From: Symbiodinium natans | Taxonomy: Eukaryota > Sar > Dinophyceae > Suessiales > Symbiodiniaceae | Assembly: GCA_905221605.1 (NCBI GenBank) | Contig: CAJNDS010001114.1 | Location: 186,001 to 250,000 of the forward strand | Direction of reading: 5' to 3' | Length of the DNA stretch: 64,000 nucleotides | Shown here: positions 42,939 to 54,556 of the stretch, in pieces | Layout: every line of letters begins with the position of its first letter | How positions within the stretch are numbered: the stretch's first letter is position 1 | The notes under the pieces: model-generated | What the model was told of the DNA's origin: nothing | The model's input: the letters and a program-made list of their open reading frames with translations, nothing else | The model's database searches: none | Made by a program: the position numbers and the translations under genes

Positions 42939-43040
42939 TTAGGGTTTAGGGTTTAGGGTTTAGGGTTTAGGGTTTAGGGTTTAGGGTTTAGGGTTTAGGG
43001 TTTAGGGTTTAGGGTTTAGGGTTTAGGGCTTAGGGTTTAG
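42939..43040 (+). repeat. TTTAGGG array
   Basis: About 14 heptamers, opposite in orientation to the array 100 bases before. Confidence 0.9.
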
Positions 43041-44464
43041 TGTTTTTTAATCAACTGACAGCGTTCGACGGGCAGCAGTGCGTTGGTGTCAGAGTCGCCA
43101 CCCTCACCCCCCCCACCCACCCCGCCCCCCCTCCCCCCCCCCCAAAAAAAAAAGAAGTGAAATTCCTTTTTCTCCCGAGTCAATATAAGCCCCCAAATGA
43201 AACCACCGGACATGCAAGCATACCGTAAGCACAACAACACCCGTCACTAACGGCTACACAAAAAACATCCCAAACATCACACACATGCTTACGAACTCAT
43301 GCAACCAAATATCGCCCAATCATGCGCGCAGCTTGTGCCACAAGCGTGAACTGAATTTCCGGCACTATTCTGTGAACGGTTTGACATGTTTGGGTATGTT
43401 GAGGCACGCCAACGTGGCCATGACAAGCCCCTAAAAACCCTTAACGCTATAAACCCTAAACCCTAAACCCTAAACCCTAAACCCTACTATGGCACCCTTT
43501 ATGAGGCTGATGTCTTTTGCTGGCCCATGCTGACGAGCGACCAGGATCAGCTCGAAGCGGTGATTCCAACCGGAGCCTCAGCAATCCGCGCGTTTAGGGT
43601 TTAGGGTTTAGGGTTTAGGGTTTAGGGTTTAGGGTGCTTATGGCAGCCATCAGAAGGGTTTCAAGGCTCAGGGCTTTGGGGCGTCGATGCGATGTGAGGC
43701 TTTTAGGTTCAGGATGGAAAGGCCACAAGGTCTTGTGGGCAGCTTCATATACGGCATGCGCTGAAAAAGTCGGCAGCTGAAACCCTGAGAAAGCACGATT
43801 CAGGGATATCGATTCAGAGCGTAGGAAGGGGTCCTGGGCCCTAGAAAGCGCGCAGGCGAAGCCAAAACACAGCCTCTTCTTGGCCCTGATGACACGCAAT
43901 GCTGCGGCGCAGCCTCACTATACCTTACCCAAGCAGCCAGTTCAAAACAAAGGAACATGTGCCTTGTTTATGGGGTATAGTTTCACTTTCAAAATCTTCA
44001 AGGGTGCAGTGCCTCGAAACAACTTTAGATTTGGTTGCAACCATGGGAGTCGGTTTACGGTGTATAGGCTTCTTGACATCAGGCTTAGAGTTTCAGCCTC
44101 AGTAGGGTAAGAAGGTCCAGGAACGCAACAGCCCCAGGACGGCTTTGTGCACGCGCCGCTGGATTTGCCTCGAGCAAGGTGGGCACTTCCCGGGACCCGG
44201 AACCTTCCCTCAGGCTCAACTCGCTCCAATAAACCCTAAAACCTCAACCCTGAAGCGGGAGGCAAACATGCTAAAACATGTAGCAAGCCACGCATGATCT
44301 GCACACATTGACATGTCCTTGTGAATCAGTGACGTTCGACCAGAGAATTACATCATCAGGCTTCTGCAGACGTGGACTCGACAACATCATCGGCCCGCTA
44401 CAGCAAGTACGCTCTTCCTGCCCGAGTCTGCCTAATGTTCCATCAACAGCAAACACACACCAGC
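43041..44464. other. No gene recognised; two short arrays
   Basis: CCCTAAA at 43,452-43,486 and TTTAGGG at 43,592-43,634, in opposite orientations ~105 bases apart. Short frames only. Confidence 0.5.
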
Positions 44465-44556
44465 TTTCTTAACCCATATTTATATCATCATTCTTATTAT
44501 TCTTCTTATTGATCTCATTAATTATCCTGTTATTAGTATTATTATTATTTTCTAAA
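44465..44556. repeat. ATT-type microsatellite
   Basis: TTATTATTC / ATTATTATT degenerate repeat. Confidence 0.8.
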
Positions 44557-45417
44557 GTCACGGAAACACCTCAGAAGATTTAACGGCAAAGTCAGTGCCA
44601 GCTGCCCGGTGCCCAGGATGTGCACGGCACGCCGGAAGAGGATGCCCACGACGCCTGGTTTCGTGGAGTGTGGGGGCTTACCAGGATGGGCTCTTCGGGC
44701 CTTTCATCCCCATAATCCACCCAAAAAAGGGCCTTCTTTAAGGGGTTGTAGGGTAAAATATCCCATGCTGGTATGTGTGGGCACGCCTCTGGCGACGGTC
44801 CCATGGTATGGGGGGGTGCCGGTCTGAGGGTCTGGCATCTTGTAGGCCCCTCAACACTTGGGGTCTTAGGGTTTCAGCCTCACCCTAAAATCCTAATGCC
44901 CGAAGCCTAGCACCCCAAGCCCCATACACTCTAAAACCCTAAGCCTTATAACGGTAAGCCCGAAAACCCTCAATCCCTAAGCCTTCAAACCAGCCCATAG
45001 CCGAACCCTGCACCTCAAAAGCCTGAAGCCCTAACCCTGAGCCCTGAAACCAGGGGGCCGGGGAACGTGTGACCTTGTGCAGTTTTAGGGTTTAGGGTTT
45101 AGGGTTTAGGGTTGCAGGACTGTAGGACTTGTGAGGCTTTTGGCGGGGCTCTTAGGCTCCAACGTCTTTTTGGCTGCTGCGGGGTTGTCTCAATGTGAGC
45201 TTTCCAAAGGATCCGACTTTGTAGCAGCGGCTTAAGAGCTTCAAGGCCTCAGGGGCTTTCTTTTAGGAATCCGGGGCGGTAACTAGAAAACCCCCAGCTC
45301 CCGCACAACAAACAGCACAGTTCCCTTGCCTCGTGCTTTGGCGGCAAGGGGCCTGCTGGGCATCATGAGGAGCTGAGAGGGGGGGGGAGGGTCGTATCTA
45401 CACGAGATCCTTCTGTA
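44557..45417. other. No gene recognised
   Basis: TTTAGGG block at 45,085-45,113; otherwise degenerate CCCTAAA-like sequence (44,880-45,050). Confidence 0.5.
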
Positions 45418-45566
45418 TAAGGGTCCCTGCACCTATATAGTATATAGTTGGGCCCGAAAGCTACTCTATAGGGACCCCTTCAAGGCCCTAAACCCTAAAC
45501 CCTAAACCCTAAACCTTAAACCCTAAACCCGAAACCCCATTTCACATAGGTACATGGACCCTTTGG
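45418..45566. repeat. MITE family A copy 2, containing a CCCTAAA array
   Basis: Left arm TAAGGGTCCCTGCACCTATA, core GGGCCCGAAAGCTACTCTAT, then CAAGGCCCTAAA leading into ~8 heptamers (45,485-45,538), then right arm ATAGGTACATGGACCCTTTG. Confidence 0.75.
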
Positions 45567-45639
45567 ACTTGCCTCTCGGCCTCGCAGAACAAGTTGAAGC
45601 CGTGAAGACCGAGACATCCAACCACACTCAAAGTACGGC

Positions 45640-45746
45640 TTAGGGTTTAGGGTTTAGGGTTTAAGGTTTTGGGTTTAGGGTTTAAGGTTTAGGGTTTAAG
45701 GTTTAGGGTTTAGGGTTTAAGGTTTAGGGTTTAGGGTTTAGGGTAA
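45640..45746 (+). repeat. TTTAGGG / TTTAAGG array
   Basis: Alternates TTTAGGG and TTTAAGG units. Confidence 0.9.
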
Positions 45747-45828
45747 TCATATCTTTTAACAGAAGGAGGAACCCGGTTGCCCTTTGTTTCAAGGTACAGG
45801 GTTGCTCTGTAGGCGGCGCCGTAAGCGT

Positions 45829-45912
45829 ATCATCTATATATATAAATCTATATCTATATCTATATACATATGAAACATATGTATATATATATATACATAT
45901 TTATCTATGTAT
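45829..45912. repeat. TA-rich microsatellite
   Basis: TCTATATC and TATACATATG repeats with an inner palindrome around ACATATGAAACATATGT. Confidence 0.85.
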
Positions 45913-45989
45913 CGTCAATTGTGCAGCATGCGTCTCTTTTCGGATGCCCAGGCTCGGCTCCTGCAAGGCCCCGGTGTCAAAACTAAGAC

Positions 45990-46100
45990 CTATATGGGGG
46001 TTTTACGTAATTAAGGGAGCCCTAATACGCACCCCCCAAATAGTAGGATTCCCTGAGAACCAGGACCCTCAGTAAGGTTATTTCGGAAACCCCCATATAG
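45990..46100. repeat. MITE-like foldback, CTATATGGGGGTTT ends
   Basis: Ends CTATATGGGGGTTT and AAACCCCCATATAG are perfect inverted repeats 111 bases apart overall. Confidence 0.7.
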
Positions 46101-46227
46101 TTCGAGACTGTTCGAAACCAGAAGCCTCCGAACACTCCAAAGGCTCCTGGCTCAACACCTGAGCGCTTCGAACAAACACAAGCCGCCTAAACACCACCAA
46201 AAACACCCTGCACCATAAGATACCATC

Positions 46228-46270
46228 CCTAAACCCTAAACCCTAAACCCTAAACCCTAAACCCTAAACC
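46228..46270. repeat. CCCTAAA array
   Basis: Six heptamers. Confidence 0.9.
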
Positions 46271-46914
46271 CCATAGGCCGTAACACCGCCCCGTAGCCTT
46301 CGAGTCGCCGTACCCAGTGTGGCGGAAAACGTGCGCGTGCCTGTCCTTGACAAGGCAGGTGCTCGTTCAGAATATACGGGGTTCATGAAGAGACAAGAAG
46401 CCTCACTCAACACGAACATGTGGCGCGCTTCTGGTTGAGGGGAGACGTTTTCCTGTTTGTTCCTCAACCACTTAGAATTGGAGTGGAGAGCTAGCGGCTG
46501 CGAAGGTGAGATCTTGCTGCGGATGAATATGATGTCAAGGCTTGCGGGCCTGGCGTGCTACTGAGGTTGCTGCTAGGTTTCTGGAAATATGCATTGGCTC
46601 TCAGGACTGCGCAAGCCTTCTCTATTCTACCGGCAACTCATACAGGAGCGCTGCTGAATGCTTTAGTAATACAGTTGCCCGCTGCAGAGCGGCTTTCTGA
46701 CAACGCACAGCCGAAAGCCCGCACCTGAACACCCGGGCAATGCCCTGAGTCTTATAGAGAGTTGCCGGCCAAAGCACTTCGTCTATAATACATCAAACCC
46801 CTGCACTCCACAAAACTTGATTTTCGTAAGACCCGTAAAGCCGAAAAAACTCGAAACTTAAACGCCTGAGCCCTGATTTAGGCTGTCGGACTTAGGGTTA
46901 TCCCAAGCCAAACA
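46271..46914. other. No gene recognised
   Basis: No domain-bearing frame. Confidence 0.5.
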
Positions 46915-47066
46915 AAACACCCTAAACCTTAAACCCTCAACCCTAATTCCTAAACCCTAACCCCAACCCTAAACCCTAAACCCTAAACCCTAAACCCTAA
47001 ACCCTAAACCCTAAAGCCTAAAGCCTAAACCCTAAACCCTAAACCCTAAACCCTAAACCCTAAACT
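46915..47066. repeat. CCCTAAA array
   Basis: Degenerate at the left, near-pure from 46,965, with CCTAAAG slips. Confidence 0.9.
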
Positions 47067-47199
47067 GCGTGAAGGTTCTGGAGGCAGCTGCCGAACTCGA
47101 ACAGGGCACGGTGAGTCTGCAGAATCTCGTTGCGAACCTTCGGCCGCTTGAGCTCTGTAAGTCCTATGCGCCCTGAATCCGCAACCGTAATCCTGCCCC

Positions 47200-47539
47200 T
47201 AAACCCTAAACCCTTTAAACCCTTTAAACCCTTTAAACCCTTTAAACCCTTTAAACACTTTAAACCCTTTAAACCCTTTAAACCCTTTAAACCCTTAAAA
47301 CCCTTTAAACCCTTTAAACCCTTAAAACCCTTTAAACCCTTTAAGCCCTTTAGACCCTTTAAACCCTTTGAACACTTTAAACCCTTTAAACCCTTTGAAC
47401 CCTTTAAACCCTTAAAACCCTTTAAGCCCTTTAACTCCTTTAAACCCTTAAAACCCTTTAAGCCCTTTAAACCCTTTAAACCCTTTAAACCCTTTGAACC
47501 CTTTAAACCCTTTGAACCCTTTAAACCCTTTGAACCCTA
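47200..47539. repeat. CCCTTTAAA 9-bp minisatellite
   Basis: About 37 units of CCCTTTAAA with CCCTTAAAA, CCCTTTGAA and CCCTTTAAG variants, beginning and ending in CCCTAAA. In frame it encodes a Lys-Pro-Phe repeat, which I do not regard as a gene. Confidence 0.95.
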
Positions 47540-47649
47540 AACCAAAAAAAAACCCAAAAGATTCTGAAGCCTCTGACCTCGACCTCCTGGCCCTGGCCCT
47601 GGGTGCAAAGTCCTTTGCCTCTACGGCCTCTTGCAAAACCTGTGGAACC

Positions 47650-47718
47650 GGTTTAGGGTTTAGGGTTTAGGGTTTAGGGTTTAGGGTTTGGGGTTTAGGG
47701 TTTAGGGTTTAGGGTTCA
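47650..47718 (+). repeat. TTTAGGG array
   Basis: Nine to ten heptamers, one TTTGGGG. Confidence 0.9.
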
Positions 47719-48323
47719 GGGCCAGCTGGCAAGTGGCTTGTCTGGAAGAGCTAAGAAGGCTAAACAGCAATCATTCAATTCTCATGTGCGACAAGGAATG
47801 AGCTGCCAGGTTAGGTTCCTCCGGACTCAGCTCCTGAGCTTACAGCCAGGTAACTCAAAAGCTCTCAGACTCCGCTAAAACCCCAAAACTCTGAAGATTC
47901 TACGGGCTATCGGCTATCTCAGGCTGTATTTACAGGCCTTAGACTGCTTGCGTTGGAGGTCCTTCCGAACGTGGAGAGGCTTGTTTGAGTCCATGGTCGG
48001 GAGTGGTGTGGGCACCCGAATCCCTGAACCCTAAACCCTAAAGCTCGTAGGAGTTGCTCGCAACACAACCAAAGCGCCTCAACTAAGTGCAGCTCAGTGG
48101 CTGTTTTGAGGGAGAAGTACAAATTTATGGGGTCCTGCACAGCAAAGCTGCGCAGGACTTCCGTGAAAGGAATGCCGCCATACTTAGCAAAATCCTCCAA
48201 CAGCTGCACTGCAAAGTGTGCGCCTTTAAGGGCATCAAGCACGGAGAAAGGATTTTGCAGGCTGCATGCGACAGTTGGTATAGCGGTTTGCGCCGATAAG
48301 CCCATATCCCAGCCGACAAATCT
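47719..48323. other. No gene recognised
   Basis: A minus frame of 128 codons (47,919-48,305) has no recognised domain. Confidence 0.45.
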
Positions 48324-48409
48324 GTACTCCCCTTAGAACCTTAATAAGAATATTGTTCTTAATATCCTCTTGGGTTTCATACAAACAAACAATCCCAAGG
48401 GGGATATAG
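48324..48409. repeat. MITE family C copy 1 (TACTCCCCTTAG ends)
   Basis: TACTCCCCTTAGAACCTTAA ... AATATCCTCTTGGGTTT ... CCCAAGGGGGATA. The ends are imperfect inverted repeats (9 of 12). Relatives at 52,331 and 57,433. Confidence 0.7.
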
Positions 48410-51298
48410 AAATGTCTTTGGTGAACTTCTCCCGAAAAGCAACACAAGAGAAAGAATACCTCTGATCAAGGTCCTCACAGGTCGTGAGGTCCTCTGGATT
48501 CAGCATGCAGTACCTGGTATGACGTCTTGTTTGGATCTAGGCTGCCGGCTTTCAAATTGCAGTCTTTGGTAATATCTTGGCAACAGCTGCATCGAAGGCC
48601 CAAACGCTATGGTCCGACACAAACGTACTCCCAATGCCGGGACCGAAGACACACAATGCTTAGGGAGAGCAAGCCTTGCGCCAGGTCAGTGTACATTCTC
48701 GGAAGCTAAAAGTAAAAGCGATTTGTAGCACAGCAACAAAACCGACCTCAAACCCTGACCACTGAACATCCGTAACCCCCGGCCTTGCCATTGTTTCACT
48801 TGCCCTGCTCAGCGGGTGAATCACAAAGGGTTAAAGCCTCGTATCCAACCCTCCAACATCCCAATTCACCCTAAATCATAAACCCTAAACCTCATCCGCC
48901 AACCTTTACGCTCACACCAATCGCGCCGGGGTCTGCTGCTGGCGCTCAATTGCCAAGCGCACGTGGTGGTAGTAGATGATGTACCTGGGAGTTTGCGGGA
49001 GCTTCACTGTAGTCCAAACCGCGTCAACTGCACAAACAGCGAATCACCTTGCCCCGAGAACTCGGGGGAAGGAGAGGCGCTAGCAACTTGTTGTTTAAGT
49101 GTAAATCGGGCCTCCCTGAAAAAGCGTCGGTGTTCTGGCGGCAGGACTCTCTCTCAGCCAACAGTCCAAGCACAGCATCCCAGCAATCATGTGCCTGATG
49201 TCTTGGACTGCCCTAGACCCTAAGACCCTAAAATCCAAGAACCCTAATTATGTTAGTATATGTGGGGTCCTTCCTTCGTTTCTCAAGTGCATCCTGCAAC
49301 CCGGAACCCTAAAGCCAACAAAATTCCCCACCAAAGCCGAACAACAACGTGAACCCCGAACCATAATTCCACCAGACACCCTGGTTGAAAAAACAAAAAG
49401 CGCCAACAATAACAGAAACGACCACCCAACAACAACCGACCCGAATTTAAGATGAGGGCCCTCCCCCCCTTCCCTCCCGGACACGTAAACCTCAAACTCC
49501 AAAGTCTGAGAACTCCAGATGGGCAGCATTTTGTAAAACATCACCTTCTGCTCCGTGTTTACCCACGTCCACTCCTGTCAAAAATGCCGCGCTGGCCCAG
49601 GGGGTACTTTTGACTCCAGGGTTGGGCTTGGCAGCAGGGCTGATGACTTTACAAGCAAAAGCCCTGAAAAGTTTACAAAAGCCTGCAGTTGTCTTCTAGG
49701 ACAACGCTCTATAAAAACCCAAACAACTAAACCCTAGGATCTCAATACCCCCAAACCCAGAACCATCCGAAACCCTAGGCTGCGTGTGCTCCTAGATCCC
49801 AGGCGTTGGCAGGTGATCCCTACCACAAGTACTTCGGCATGCGGGGGCTCCGGCTGGCAGGGAGTGACGAGGTGAGCGTAGTATGTTAGGTCTGCCATGG
49901 GGCTCAATATGATGTGTTTCCGAGAAGATCAACCTCAGCTCGCATCTGGCTAAACACTGTTGAATTCCACTACAGCTTGTCAACAACTCCCGGCATCTTT
50001 CCGCGTTCGTCTAAAGAACTGCACGTCAACAGAAGGCTACTCCCACGCGACTAGATGCGATGCATCTCGCGTTTCATATGCCCGAAGTCGCGCACGTGCA
50101 ATTCTAGGGGTCCCCGCAATCGTCCTTGAGTTTGCCCGCCCCAACAATGAGGGCACATGTTCGCAGATCAGCGCGAATTTCCCGAGACCCACGTACCGCG
50201 TGGTGATCTTCAAGGCCTTGAGTTGGCACGACACTATGTGCCGAGCGTTGATCTTCGAATCTTCGAGATCTCCCGCGCACCACCGAATGCCAAAGTAACT
50301 TTCAAAGTAGTGAGTGTAGGTGAGTTCGCGGATCAACTGTGAGGCAGACTTTTTGCTTCAGGGGTAGGGTTGTCGGTTGAGGTTTGCGTCTATTCCAGGG
50401 GACGCGTGTCAGGTCCCCGCGAGCTGCAGGCGAGCCATCGTTCCCAGTGAGACGGCTGAACCCAGAGATTCCCACATTTTTGAATATAGTCCTATTACTC
50501 CCAGATGATTGCCCAAGCAACACCACAGGCAAGCTTCTGTTTTGTTTTGCCTAGTGTACATTCAAGCTTGCTGGAGCCGTTTGTCCAGCGTGGCGTGTAC
50601 TGGCAGTTCTGCTAGATCACTGCAACCAGCCAAACATGACAACAGCTGAACTGTTGGCTGAACTTCAATCAGAGCAATATCTTAGCCTGAATGCCGACGA
50701 ATGCCTAAAACCACTCCACAATGCAACGACCTCTGAAAAACGCTTTCTCCCAGAGCGCGCAGCAAACGCAACGATTTGCGTACCCGAACATACCCACGTC
50801 AAACTGGCCCTGTAGCTCTGCGCCTCCAGCTTGCGCAAGAACTTCCAGTAGATCCTCTCGCTGTCGCGGCGAAGGCCTCCGGTATGCTGCCCAAACAAAG
50901 GCTCCGAAACCAGCTTAATTTCTGCGTCTTCATGGTTTATGCTTTCGAGAACCATGCTCCCGGCGCAAACCCCCCCGGTTTGTATGGTTTAGGGTCTAAG
51001 CAAGGACGGCCCCAAAATTTCTTTGACAGGGGGGGAGGGTCGGGGTGCTGGGTCTGGTCTTTCCCATTTCGCCAGCAGGAAGGGAACTGCAAGACTTTTC
51101 AGCCGAGATGCCCAACCCCAAAGCGCCGAGCTCAAAACTTCAAAACTAACCACTCCAACACTTGGGGGAAGCCTCTGTGAACTCTCAAGTAAACAGGGCG
51201 CCCCTTTTTGTTTTGAAGGGGTTTGTAATGGGAATCTAACCTCCCAAAGAGGAAATACGGGCACTACTGGGCATCCTAGAGGGGGGGTGGGGCTGGCT
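48410..51298. other. No gene recognised
   Basis: Many short frames; a minus-strand frame of ~100 codons (50,037-50,336) is of ordinary composition but unrecognised. No arrays or large repeats seen. Confidence 0.45.
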
Positions 51299-51382
51299 CC
51301 TAAACCCTAAACCCTAAACCCTAAACCCTAAACCCTAAACCCTAAACCCTAAACCCTAAACCCTAAACCCTAAACCCTAAGC
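51299..51382. repeat. CCCTAAA array
   Basis: Twelve near-pure heptamers. Confidence 0.95.
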
Positions 51383-51475
51383 CCTGCGGCCCGGAAACTC
51401 TCTGCGAGGCCCATGAGATGCACAATGCTCTCCTCAGCGGTCAGTTGTGGGATTCTCTGTAGTTTCGGAAAAAGG

Positions 51476-51742
51476 GTTCAGGGTTTAGGGTTTAGGGTTT
51501 AGGGTTAGGGTTTAGGGTTTAGGGTTTAGGGTTTAGGGTTTAGGGTTTAGGGTTTAGGGTTTAGGGTTTAGGGTTTAGGGTTTAGGGTTTAGGGTTTAGG
51601 TTTAAGGGTTTAGGGTTTAGGGTTTAGGGTTTAGGGTTTAGGGTTTAGGGTTTAGGGTTTAGGGTTTAGGGTTTAGGGTTTAGGGTTTAGGGTTTAGGGT
51701 TTAGGGTTTAGGGTTTAGGGTTTAGGGTTTAGGGTTTAGGGA
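51476..51742 (+). repeat. Longest TTTAGGG array (~267 bp)
   Basis: About 38 heptamers with only two slips (51,505 and 51,600), opposite in orientation to the array 94 bases before. Confidence 0.95.
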
Positions 51743-51750
51743 AACCCTAT

Positions 51751-51835
51751 CCCAAAGGGTCCATGTACCTCTACGGTATATGGGTGGGCCTTCAAAGGGG
51801 TTCTTATATATAGTAGCTTCAGGGTCCTGAGGGTA
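51751..51835. repeat. MITE family A copy 3, left part
   Basis: CCCAAAGGGTCCATGTACCT and the following core are present; the right arm is lost. It directly follows the long TTTAGGG array. Confidence 0.7.
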
Positions 51836-52193
51836 TAGGCCAGCCTAGGCTTATAGGGCTTCGAGGTTGGGGGGGCGAAGCAGGGCGAAGGCTGTCAAGA
51901 GTTTTTTTAGCTCAGAGGTCTTGGTGGTCTTGGTGGTAGCGATGGCGTGTTTACGCTGGGAGTTTGGGGCTCAGGTGCTTCTGTTTTTTTGTCCTTGGCG
52001 GCTGCAGAGTCTGTTTTGGAGCGCTCGTGGAGTTTAAGGTTCAAGGGATCGGGACCAACGGCTGCGCAGATCTTGAGCCGGGCTCGTCTGGACCTCTGAT
52101 ATTGCTTAGAGTCTCAGCTCCGCAGCGGTAGAGGATCTCATCGTTTCGAAAGAGAAGCTCAGCAAAGGGATGGAGAAGCAACAACTCATGTAG

Positions 52194-52308
52194 GGGCCTT
52201 CAAAATTAGAACAGGTTTTCTTTTGGGGGGGGTTATTCTAGTATAATTAAAGTTATATATAGAGACCATAAGGGAATACGCTTCGTAATTCTTCCGACCC
52301 CCCTAATA
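52194..52308. repeat. Dispersed repeat family G copy 2
   Basis: GGGGCCTTCAAAATTAGAA ... GACCATAAGGGAATACG ... CCGACCCCCCTAATAA. Confidence 0.65.
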
Positions 52309-52330
52309 ATAAACACACACCTTAATTACT

Positions 52331-52436
52331 ATACTCCCCTTAGAACCTTCATAAGAATAATATCGTTGATATCCTCTTGGGTTTTCTATAAACAAAAACA
52401 AAGACAAAAACAAAAATAATTCCCAAGGGGGATATG
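52331..52436. repeat. MITE family C copy 2
   Basis: TACTCCCCTTAGAACCTTCA ... ATCCTCTTGGGTTTTC ... CCCAAGGGGGATA. Confidence 0.7.
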
Positions 52437-52550
52437 AAGCAGGATTTATATTACTGTTATTGGTGAGTGTATATAAGGTTCCTTTTTAGTATTGGTGAGT
52501 GGATATACCTGGTGTCCTTTTGGGATATACCCTCCTTCATTGATAGAACC

Positions 52551-52706
52551 AACCCTAAGGGTCCATGTACCTATACAGTATACACTTGGGCCCTAAAGCT
52601 CCTATACAGGGACCCCTTTCAGGCTCTAAACCCTAAACCCTAAACCCTAAACCCTAAACCCTAAACCCTAAACCCTAAACCCTAAATAGGTACATGGATC
52701 TTTGGG
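52551..52706. repeat. MITE family A copy 4, containing a CCCTAAA array
   Basis: Left arm CCCTAAGGGTCCATGTACCT, core GGGCCCTAAAGCTCCTATAC, then CAGGCTCTAAA leading into ~9 heptamers (52,625-52,685), then ATAGGTACATGGATCTTTGG. Confidence 0.8.
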
Positions 52707-52806
52707 TAATTGAGCAAGGGCACCTCCGCTAGCTCCTCGCCTCGCAACTTCAGGGGTGAGCTGACCCAGCGCAAGTCCCGCGCCTCGCCTCGGTAGGATG
52801 AAGGGC

Positions 52807-52948
52807 TTGGTTTAGGGTTTAGGGTTTAGGGTTTAGGGTTCAGGGTTGAGGGTTCAGTGTTTAGGGTTCAGGGTTGAGGGTTGAGGGTTGAGGGTTGAGG
52901 GTTAGGGTTTAGGGTTTAGAGTTTAGGGTTTAGGGTTTAGGGTTTCGG
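52807..52948 (+). repeat. TTTAGGG / TTGAGGG array
   Basis: Pure TTTAGGG at each end with a middle block of TTGAGGG and TTCAGGG variants. Confidence 0.9.
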
Positions 52949-53481
52949 GGCTTGAGCTGGTGTTCGGGCTGTGGACAGTCTGCGTGGACAGGGGCTTTAC
53001 ACAGGATGCAGGAGCTTTCAGGGTGAAGTGAGAGACTTTCGGCTTTTCAGGTTGGTTGGGTCACGAAGCCTCGCTTCGGACATGGCGAAGGGGTGGACCT
53101 TGGGGGCTTTGAGACGTCGTTCGACACTAGACTAGTTGCAATATGCTCTTTGTTCCACAGCTTCTTTCTTCTACGCCCGAGCCAACACAGCCTGGGCGCA
53201 GCAGTAGCCACGGCTTGCAGGGGCGCAGGCGTTGTTGAAGACCGCCTGAGATGTTAGCTTGCTGGGTTTATAACTTTCAGCGGCTTGCTCCTATTTCACA
53301 AAGGCAATCTAGGCCCTGGAAGTTTTACACTAAATCGTTTTCCAGCAAAAACTACGCGAAGCCCTTTTTCTGCAGGAGCACTTCCACCAAGTCCGTCCGA
53401 GCCGCGGCGAAACGGAGGTTTCCGCTGTCTGCGCTGGTGGAACAGACGTGCTTGGCGGCGTCGCCTGGGCTTGGGCTGTCC
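52949..53481. other. No gene recognised
   Basis: Short frames only. Confidence 0.5.
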
Positions 53482-53572
53482 GGTACCTAGGGGTTTTAAA
53501 GGTTAACCTTTGGGATTATAAGGGGAATATATTAACCCAAAAAGGTTAAAGGTTACCTACTCTACTACTAAG
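53482..53572 (+). repeat. MITE-like family E copy 1
   Basis: GTACCTAGGGGTTTTAAAGG ... CCCAAAAAGGTTAAAGGTTACC. Its reverse complement recurs at 54,466-54,556. Confidence 0.75.
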
Positions 53573-54416
53573 CTCTAGGACCTGCACGGGCCGGCAGAAG
53601 CTGAAGGCTGCTTCGAGCTCATAGCTCTGTAGGGTTCAATGCTATCCAGGAGTTGAGGACCTTGGGCCAAGAGATGTAAGATCCCAGAACTGCAGAGCTT
53701 CTTTCAGCTGAAAATGGGCTTTCGTTTCCTGTACTGCATGGGCACGGTTTCTAGGGGCTTCTAGGGGTGCTCGTGTTGTGGGGTTCCGGGGTTAGGCGCT
53801 AGGGACGAAAGAGCAGACCCCCCAGACGCTGTCAACCCTAGAGTCTAAAACCCTTTAGAACCCTGACCCACTGTTAGGGTTTAGGGTTTGGGGACTAGGG
53901 TTTAGGGTACACTTTCTAGAGACGGGGCGATGCTTTGTTGACAGCTAGAACCAGAACCCTAACATATCAACAGCATAGACGTCAGAGAACACTGAGGTGA
54001 GGAGCCCTGCTGCGTAGCGGCTCAACACCTCCCCTTAGCCTTGGAAGCTCAAAGACAGCCTTGGCAGCCGGAAAATTGCAATGACACTTCTCAACCCTAG
54101 CCCCTGCATCTCTAGTATTCTATGATGCTGCTGAGGTTTTCTTGGCACAGTTGCTGGCTGTCTGCTTTATTCGTCATTCTTCTTGAACATGCATTATGCG
54201 GTGGAGCTCTGGCCTACCACAAGTCGCTCTGACCCCCCGGAAACCGCTCCCGAAAAGGACGTGCCATAAATGTAAAGCTGTAAAAACCATGGATAACCAT
54301 CAGGGAGGGCTTTAAGATGTTTTCCGCACGGTGGCGCATCATCAAGGGGCTTCGTGCGATGTCCTCGCCAAGGAGGGTGAGCCATTTCTGTGTTGGGGAG
54401 ATTCTGGGGCTGTGGA
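53573..54416. other. No gene recognised
   Basis: Short TTTAGGG remnant at 53,875-53,907; short frames only. Confidence 0.5.
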
Positions 54417-54465
54417 CCCTAAACCCTAAACCCTAAACCCCAAACCCTAAATCCTAAACCCTAAC
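54417..54465. repeat. CCCTAAA array abutting a MITE
   Basis: Seven heptamers running directly into family E copy 2. Confidence 0.85.
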
Positions 54466-54556
54466 TTAGTAGTAGAGTAGGTAACCTTTAACCTTCTTGG
54501 GTTCTTATATTCCCTTTATGGCCCCAAAGGTTAACCTTTAGTTTTCCTAGGGTACT
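54466..54556 (-). repeat. MITE-like family E copy 2 (inverted)
   Basis: TTAGTAGTAGAGTAGGTAAC ... TTCTTGGGTTC ... AAAGGTTAACCTTTAG ... CCTAGGGTAC; opposite in orientation to copy 1. Confidence 0.75.

Noticed and set aside
47130-47540. 136-codon frame encoding a KPFKPF repeat
   Set aside because: It is the translation of the CCCTTTAAA minisatellite.
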